This document shows positions 37,461-41,895 of a DNA stretch of 41,895 bases, piece after piece. Both the position numbers and the translations under genes were made by a program. Below the pieces are notes generated by a model that ran no database searches, was not told the origin of the DNA, and worked only from the letters and a program-made list of their open reading frames with translations. Source of the stretch: Candidatus Blackburnbacteria bacterium RIFCSPLOWO2_01_FULL_40_20 (lineage in GTDB: Bacteria > Patescibacteriota > Microgenomatia > UBA8517 > UBA10165); contig MHCC01000015.1 of NCBI GenBank assembly GCA_001816475.1, positions 402-42,296 of the forward strand, in the 5' to 3' direction. Within the stretch, counting starts at the first letter, position 1, and each line of letters starts with the position of its first letter.

Positions 37461-37896
37461 GTTTCAAAACTCCAATATTTGACTTCAACTTAATGTTGTC
37501 TTTGCTCAACACACATGACGTGCCGCTAGCCATTCCAACCATTGCAAGTAATCCTGTTGGAAAACCAAGAATGATCTTAGCTGACAAAGGATATGGCTCA
37601 GATAAATTAAGGTTAAAACTAGAACAAACTGGAATTAACACAAATATTCCAACCAGAAACATCAAAAACAGGAAACAACAAAAAAGCTACAATATCCCAC
37701 TAAGTAAAATGAGATTTAAAATTGAAAGAACAAATGCTTGGATAAAGAGTTTCAGGAGACTGCACTTCAGATTTGATTACACCCAGGCTTCATTTTCAGC
37801 CTTTACCTACCTGGCCTTGATAGTAATTTGCATACGAAAACTAATTTGACTAAAAATCAAAGATTAGCTGGGCTAACATCCATTGAGTTTTGAAAC
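37461..37896 (+). mobile_element. Internally deleted IS5-type element
   Basis: Inverted ends GTTTCAAAACTC (37461-37472) and GAGTTTTGAAAC (37885-37896) bracket a 436-bp segment holding only the C-terminal part of an IS5-family (IS1031-like) transposase. A complete element of this group is about 850-900 bp, so roughly half is missing. It should be non-autonomous but might still be moved in trans. Exact outer ends and target duplications were not resolved. Confidence 0.8.
37463..37849 (+). pseudogene. Truncated IS5-family transposase
   Basis: The frame is open back to the left inverted repeat (RFKTPIFDFN precedes the track ATG 37493), showing that the N-terminal half is gone. What remains has the second catalytic Asp region MILADKGYGSDKLR, the IPTRNIKNR segment and the last Glu with its helix KIERTNAWIKSFRRLHFRFDY. 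The first catalytic Asp and the DNA-binding domain are missing, so it is inactive. Confidence 0.85.
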
Positions 37897-37977
37897 CAGT
37901 ATAAAGATTTAATAACCAACTAAACACTCTTTTGACAAATAATTTTAAACGCATAAATCTCTTAATATTGAACACAG

Positions 37978-38310
37978 CTAAAGCGTCTTTATTTTTCCAC
38001 TTTGTTTGCCTACCTCATACCAATTAAAAGTGGCAGTGTGGTTGTCTTTTATTTCGTAGACATGGACGGTGTAAGTTTTTTCATCTTCATTATCGATTTC
38101 AACAATCCCACTTGGAACTCTTTTTAAATAGTTTTGCACATCAGGAATGCTATTAATATTGTCAAGTGCTTGTTGGGGTGTAATTAGTTGTGGGCTTTCT
38201 GTTGCTATTTGGGGTATTGTTGAGGGTTGGGTTGATTTGTTTGCATCTTGAAAGGTGTAAAATCTGGGTACAACAAGAAATAATAACAGCACAGATAACA
38301 ATATTTCCAT
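37978..38310 (-). CDS. Small membrane-anchored protein, possibly PepSY-like
   Basis: A 110-aa protein starting at ATG 38310: one membrane segment (ILLSVLLLFLVVPRFY), a Pro/Ser/Thr-rich linker, and a domain of about 70 residues with QQALDNINSIPDVQNYLKR and ending FNWYEVGKQSGKI. The final pattern, aromatic-x-V-x-x-x-x-GKI, recalls PepSY-type domains, but the match is weak. The longer track start (TTG 38319) adds only three residues. Confidence 0.65.
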   Translation of the reverse strand: MEILLSVLLLFLVVPRFYTFQDANKSTQPSTIPQIATESPQLITPQQALDNINSIPDVQNYLKRVPSGIVEIDNEDEKTYTVHVYEIKDNHTATFNWYEVGKQSGKIKTL

Positions 38311-38360
38311 ATAAGTCAACTTTAATATAACTGGGTAAATAACTCAAATTATGCTTTTGT

Positions 38361-38399
38361 TTGACATGGTATTTTCATTGGTGCTAATCTGATATTAGA
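38361..38399 (+). promoter_or_regulatory. Promoter of the FecR-like gene
   Basis: TTGACA (38361-38366), 18 bp, TAATCT (38385-38390) preceded by TGC (extended -10), then 9 nt to GTG 38400. Confidence 0.7.
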
Positions 38400-39449
38400 G
38401 TGAAAAAATTCCCGCCTACACTAAAGTTTTGGCGGGCAGGCATCCTGCCCATACTTATCTTTTTTGTGGCTGTTTTTGCTTCTTTGTTCCTCATAACTCA
38501 AAAAACTAATGCACAAGAAAACGCCGATTGTCAAAATACATTTGATAAGGAACTTTACAAATGTTTGGTGGAATCTACGACATGTATTGACGCTTGTGTT
38601 GATAAGGGTAGATCAGTTATGAGCGTTTCGGTAGATGGTGCAAAAGTCAGCCTTGAGTGCCAGAGAAATACTTGTGATCCTGCCAAAGAGGCTTGTGATG
38701 ATCAGGTGAAGGCAAACTACAAAGCCTGCAAAGGCGAGGCTAAAGAAGCTAAAATTAAAGAAAATTCTCTAGAGGAATCTTGGACGTCAATTAAATTTAA
38801 AGACCCAAAAAAGGTGAATGACTGGATCATTGAAAACCTTGGTGATTATGAAATAAAACCGGCTCCCGCCAGCGAGACTCAGGTTCGGGATCGGACACCG
38901 CAGATTAAGCCCGATCAACTCGCCAAGGACTCGGTTCTTCATCAGATGATTGAAGAGCAACTAAAGGCTGGGGCAATTGCCACCAATTATAAAGATGGCG
39001 TACTGATTGAAAACCTGTTTGAAGGGAAGTGGATCTTTATTAGCCCAAATGCTCTGGTGACTTATTCTCCCGAAATAGGGAGGCATTCATATTCGGTTCA
39101 ACAAGGAGAGGTGGAGATAAAGGAGGACGTGTCTAACACCGACGTAGAGACACCTAATGCCGCAGTTAAATCCAAAGATACCCACTATTGGGTGAGTTAT
39201 GATTCGGACAAAAAAGAAACGACAGTTGGTGTTTACAAAGGAAAGGTGGAAGTTAAAACACCTGATGGAAAAACAACTACCGTATCGCCTAAGAAGGATG
39301 GTAAGCCAGGAGTGGCGGTCGTTACCCAAAAGCTTCCAGTTGCAAAACTTGCCATTGGAGGTTTAATTCCAATGGTTGTTATAGTTGGATTGTTCTTTGT
39401 TCTAAAGAGGAAATTCGCACAGAATATCTCGGGTAAAAAGAAAAGGTAA
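38400..39449 (+). CDS. FecR-domain protein with two membrane segments
   Basis: The 349-aa protein has a signal anchor (ILPILIFFVAVFASLFLI), a Cys-rich region with about eight cysteines (DCQNTFDKELYKCLVESTTCIDACVDKG, here quoted only in part: CLVESTTCIDAC), a linker, and a FecR-type beta domain (YSVQQGEVEIKED, VGVYKGKVEVKTPDGKTTTV, about residues 220-305). It ends in a C-terminal membrane helix (LAIGGLIPMVVIVGLFFVL) and a basic tail. FecR domains usually sense or transmit envelope signals. The start GTG 38400 fits the promoter 9 nt upstream. The first codons pass through a palindromic repeat (38411-38450). Confidence 0.8.
   Translation: MKKFPPTLKFWRAGILPILIFFVAVFASLFLITQKTNAQENADCQNTFDKELYKCLVESTTCIDACVDKGRSVMSVSVDGAKVSLECQRNTCDPAKEACDDQVKANYKACKGEAKEAKIKENSLEESWTSIKFKDPKKVNDWIIENLGDYEIKPAPASETQVRDRTPQIKPDQLAKDSVLHQMIEEQLKAGAIATNYKDGVLIENLFEGKWIFISPNALVTYSPEIGRHSYSVQQGEVEIKEDVSNTDVETPNAAVKSKDTHYWVSYDSDKKETTVGVYKGKVEVKTPDGKTTTVSPKKDGKPGVAVVTQKLPVAKLAIGGLIPMVVIVGLFFVLKRKFAQNISGKKKR
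38411..38450. repeat. GC-rich palindromes within the signal anchor coding region
   Basis: CCCGCC (38411-38416) pairs with GGCGGG (38431-38436), and GGGCAGG-CAT-CCTGCCC (38434-38450) is a second hairpin with perfect 7-bp arms. Both are translated in frame as part of the N-terminus (LKFWRAGILPIL). Confidence 0.65.
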
Positions 39450-39452
39450 TTT

Positions 39453-40394
39453 CTATTTTTTCTCTTCAGGAGGTTTGTAGTCTGGGTTGAAGTAGGTGTA
39501 GAACCCCTCAACTTCTTTATGGACTTTATTAATTTCCGCAACTTTAGCGTTATACTGATTGACCAAGCCGTTAAATTGTCCAACCAGGCTATTAAATTTG
39601 TCTACATCGCCGGAATTTTTAAGTGAAGTAAGTTGATTATTCATATTGGTAAGTTTTGTGTTAAGCGGATTTAGTTCGTATTTTAATTGATCTATACGCC
39701 TTACGCGGCTGTTGAACCCACCTTTTTGAAAAAGATCTACAACTTTGTTTCTGTTGACAAAATATTGTTTGTAATACTCTTCGAGTTCCGGGGAAAGATC
39801 TTTATATTCAACACCAAACTTAGAGTGTAATTCGCTGTGAATGTCGTCCTTACCCTTTTTACTTTTCTTATCGAGGGTCTCAATTACTGTGGTTAAATGG
39901 GGGTCGTTCTGATATTTTGACAATTCCTGATCCAGAAGTGTATTGAGTTGTTCTTTCTCGCTTTGGCTCAACCTGTCATAGGCGTGGTGCAACATCTCAT
40001 GGATAGAAGCTGCGTACTTATGATCAGCAAATTTTGGGTCGTCAATTTCCAAAAGGAATATTTGCCGCCCCCCAAAAGGGCCTCCTCCGGCTTTCGGTCC
40101 AATACAAGCCAGCGCTTCCACACCACCAGCAGCGCAATATCTCTTAAATGTGCTTGCGTCAACAAATATCGGATCTGCTCGGTAAAGGATTGCTTTGCCT
40201 TTGTCGGTAAGCCCGTTTTTTTCGGCGAGTTCTGTAACCTTAGAGGCGGGCTGGTATGTTTTTAAAACTTCCTCGTCAGAACGCCGAAGTTGGGCAGTTG
40301 CAAAGAAGAGAAAACCAGCAAGTGCAAGTACCGGGACGAGAAATATTATTAAAACTATTTTAAAAGATCCTTTGTGGCTATATGAAGACGACAT
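39453..40394 (-). CDS. Membrane-anchored HExxH metallopeptidase-like protein
   Basis: A 313-aa protein with an N-terminal membrane anchor (IVLIIFLVPVLALAGFLFFA), an external domain containing ASIHEMLHHAYDRL (HEMLH at residues 132-136, a zincin motif), a following acidic stretch with DIHSELHSKFGVEYKDLSPELEEYY that may supply the third ligand (Glu or His), and a C-terminal coiled coil (KLTNMNNQLTSLKN ...). It is small for a zincin and resembles a minimal peptidase. Substrate unknown; its location suggests envelope protein processing. It converges with the FecR-like gene 3 nt away. Confidence 0.75.
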   Translation of the reverse strand: MSSSYSHKGSFKIVLIIFLVPVLALAGFLFFATAQLRRSDEEVLKTYQPASKVTELAEKNGLTDKGKAILYRADPIFVDASTFKRYCAAGGVEALACIGPKAGGGPFGGRQIFLLEIDDPKFADHKYAASIHEMLHHAYDRLSQSEKEQLNTLLDQELSKYQNDPHLTTVIETLDKKSKKGKDDIHSELHSKFGVEYKDLSPELEEYYKQYFVNRNKVVDLFQKGGFNSRVRRIDQLKYELNPLNTKLTNMNNQLTSLKNSGDVDKFNSLVGQFNGLVNQYNAKVAEINKVHKEVEGFYTYFNPDYKPPEEKK

Positions 40395-40414
40395 TTTAAA
40401 AATTTTTTAACGGC

Positions 40415-41059
40415 TTATTTAACCTTTAGCGAAGATGCAAGAGCGTTGGCGGCGTTTAGAAACTTATCAAAAGAACTTTGCTCTGCGGTGTAGGTAATAA
40501 CATAAGAGGTTTTATTTTTAACGCCAATAATTACCATACCCTTAAGACTTTTATCTTGGTTGCTGATTGTGTAAATCAATTGGTCAGCCGATTCTCCCGC
40601 AAGAGTTGTTGGTTTTCTGTCAAGTAAACTAAACGAAGGTGCGCTTTCACTTTGTTTTATCCAACTATCTGTTAGCTGTGCCGATGTCATATTCGGCTTA
40701 GAGGAAATATCCGTCGTCGACAGGTTGATATTGTCGACAAACTGATCGTCGTTGCTTTCTTTTGGAGATCCGAAAGCTACAACAACTCCGGCAGCTGGAT
40801 TTTCTTTTATGCTCCAAGCAGCGGAATACTCCAAACTTAGGTTCAGACTATCATTTTGATACGTTTTCGTTTCAGGAGTGGGTTCTCCCTTTGTTGCTTC
40901 GCTGGGTTGTACGGAGGAGGGTTTGTTTTCACTTTTTGAAACTTTACCTTCAAGCTTAAGGGCTCCGGATACTACTAGAAGAGCTATTGCCGCGCCTACA
41001 ACTACCACAATGATCAAAATTATACTGGCAAATCCTTTCTGGACAGAATCTTTTCCCAC
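40415..41059 (-). CDS. Membrane-anchored PsbP-like protein
   Basis: A 214-aa protein with a KGFASIILIIVVVVGAAIAL N-terminus that resembles type IV prepilin leaders in having a basic residue, Gly-Phe and then a long hydrophobic run, but it lacks Glu at +5. A Ser/Pro/Glu-rich linker follows, then a domain of about 150 residues (LSLEYSAAWSIKEN ... YVITYTAEQSSFDKFLNAANALASSL) with the PsbP-like strand-helix ending. Such domains are common in exported bacterial proteins of unknown role. It lies 20 nt upstream of the zincin gene and is probably cotranscribed. Confidence 0.75.
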   Translation of the reverse strand: MGKDSVQKGFASIILIIVVVVGAAIALLVVSGALKLEGKVSKSENKPSSVQPSEATKGEPTPETKTYQNDSLNLSLEYSAAWSIKENPAAGVVVAFGSPKESNDDQFVDNINLSTTDISSKPNMTSAQLTDSWIKQSESAPSFSLLDRKPTTLAGESADQLIYTISNQDKSLKGMVIIGVKNKTSYVITYTAEQSSFDKFLNAANALASSLKVK

Positions 41060-41108
41060 TAAATTTTATAATGTGCTCTCCAAAAAAGTTTGTCAACTGG
41101 TATTTTGC

Positions 41109-41131
41109 AAAAAAAGCTCCATGCTACGGAG
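41109..41131 (-). terminator. Intrinsic terminator of the helicase gene
   Basis: On the minus strand CTCCGTAGCATGGAG forms a 6-bp stem with a 3-nt loop, followed by C and seven Ts. It begins 2 nt after the helicase stop codon. Confidence 0.7.
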
Positions 41132-41132
41132 A

Positions 41133-41895
41133 TTAGATAATGAAGGTAAGGGCTATGCCTGTTTTACCGGCTCTGCCTGTTCTGCCAATTTGATGGATAT
41201 AATCCTCATAGGTTTCCGGGAGTTCGAAGTTTATGACATGTGTAACGTTGGGGATGTCCAAGCCGCGGGAGGCCACGTCCGTTGCCAAAAGAACTTTGAT
41301 TTGTGAATCCTTAAAGCTTTGTAAAACTCGCTGTCTTTGGCTTTGTTTTTTATTGCCATGAATTGCCCCTACCTTAAACCCTCGAATGTTTAATTCTTTT
41401 TTAAGCTTTTCAATACCATGCTTGGTTCGTCCTAAGATTAGTACCTTGTCAAAGCCGTCTTGAATTAAAAGGTCGTGGAGTTTATCTACTTTTTGGGCCG
41501 GATTGGAAACTCTTACTATATCTTGGTCAACATTTTCTGAAGGCTCCTGTTTTTTAACAGTTATTGTAACAGGATTTTGGACAAAGTTTTGTAAAATTCC
41601 TTGTATTTTTGGTGAAATTGTTGCTGAGAAAAATAGAGATTGTCTGTTTTTGGGCAAAAGTGAAGTAAAACACCTAACATCGTTTATAAATCCTATGTCG
41701 ACCATCAAATCGACCTCATCCAATACTATAGTTGAGTAATCTTCCAAATATATTGCACGTTGCCGGATTAAATCTTTAAGCCTTCCTGGGGTTGCAATGA
41801 CCAAGTGGGGTCTTCTTCTAAGGTCGATAATTTGCCTGTTTATATTGGTTCCGCCGATTATTAAGGTTGAGTAAAGCTTTATATCGTAGGCAAAA
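41133..41895 (-). CDS. DEAD-box RNA helicase, 3' part (5' end beyond window)
   Basis: The track starts at TTG 41804, but the frame continues upstream to the window edge as LIIGGTNINRQIIDLRRRPH, so the gene enters from the right. Motifs from the N-terminal side: GG, PGR (VIATPGRL), motif II as DEVD rather than DEAD, SAT (FFSATIS), TDVASRGLDIP and the arginine-finger motif IGRTGRAGKTG. The protein ends soon after motif VI, so it lacks a long C-terminal extension. Likely a general RNA helicase for ribosome assembly or RNA decay. A terminator follows. Confidence 0.94.
   Translation of the reverse strand, partial: FAYDIKLYSTLIIGGTNINRQIIDLRRRPHLVIATPGRLKDLIRQRAIYLEDYSTIVLDEVDLMVDIGFINDVRCFTSLLPKNRQSLFFSATISPKIQGILQNFVQNPVTITVKKQEPSENVDQDIVRVSNPAQKVDKLHDLLIQDGFDKVLILGRTKHGIEKLKKELNIRGFKVGAIHGNKKQSQRQRVLQSFKDSQIKVLLATDVASRGLDIPNVTHVINFELPETYEDYIHQIGRTGRAGKTGIALTFII

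Noticed and set aside
40990-41059. True type IV pilin for the PsbP-like protein
   Set aside because: Only the Gly-Phe plus hydrophobic run fits; the Glu at position 5 is missing and the rest is a PsbP-like domain.
1-41895. Alternative genetic code with TGA as glycine
   Set aside because: TGA ends several genes at the expected family C-termini (for example tsf, frameshifted csaA, the TraG-like gene), and no in-frame TGA is needed elsewhere.

Overview
The window reads as a compact, low-to-moderate GC bacterial chromosome segment, most likely from a Candidate Phyla Radiation (Patescibacteria) genome and plausibly a Microgenomates-like lineage. The reasons are stripped-down housekeeping proteins (a 147-aa EF-Ts, a 104-aa HIT protein, a short YbeY), VirD4/TraG-type ATPases without a secretion operon, Cys-rich and octapeptide-repeat proteins, PaaX/Cas2-like regulators, many single-TM exported proteins, and numerous short palindromic or microsatellite repeats that run through genes in frame. 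TGA acts as a normal stop throughout, so this is not a code-25 lineage. The taxonomic call is an inference; no rRNA or tRNA gene is present.

Layout. 1-4.9 kb: 3' part of glyA, a convergent RelE/Phd toxin-antitoxin pair, folD and a membrane-anchored TraG/VirD4-like ATPase. 4.9-6.7 kb (minus): an octapeptide-repeat protein and a coupled zinc-ribbon/Cys-rich pair. 6.7-12.7 kb: a shortened version of the classical rpsB-tsf-(pyrH)-frr-(uppS-cdsA-dxr)-rseP-proS cluster, lacking the genes in brackets. It is interrupted by a PaaX/Cas2-like regulator lying between two copies of a long dyad, then a T-box-like leader, a frameshifted csaA and an archaeal-type proS. 12.7-15.6 kb: unknown coiled-coil and exported proteins. 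15.6-21.8 kb: yvcK, a HIT gene, yqeY, ybeY, dnaX, ybaB and recR, with two unknown genes inserted between ybaB and recR. 21.8-24 kb: small unknown genes. 24-30 kb: cysS, an anchored beta-rich protein, superoxide dismutase, two tandem phosphoribosyltransferases and a possible nuclease-like protein. 30-33 kb (minus): a second TraG/VirD4-like ATPase with a Pro/Gln-rich tail. 33-37 kb: a VTT/DedA-type membrane protein, a GT39-type glycosyltransferase, a DUF167 protein and an AbrB/PIN toxin-antitoxin pair. 37-41 kb: an envelope block (cupredoxin, FecR-like, HExxH peptidase, PsbP-like) containing an internally deleted IS5-type element. 41.1 kb to the end: a DEAD-box helicase entering from the right.

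Two properties recur. First, many genes have a -10 hexamer only 5-10 nt before the start codon, often with a -35 box 16-18 bp further up, so their mRNAs should be leaderless; a minority (rpsB, the first phosphoribosyltransferase, the 20363 gene, the small lipoprotein) have Shine-Dalgarno leaders instead. This logic moves several starts inward from the ORF-track starts. Second, related short repeats lie both between and inside genes. The clearest is a 24-bp unit tandemly repeated five times within the zinc loop of DnaX and present once in a loop of GlyA.

The strongest candidates for something new are the coding repeat family shared by dnaX and glyA, the T-box-like leader on csaA'-proS, and the PaaX-like gene with its paired 32-bp dyads, one of which overlaps the likely promoter of the T-box transcript.
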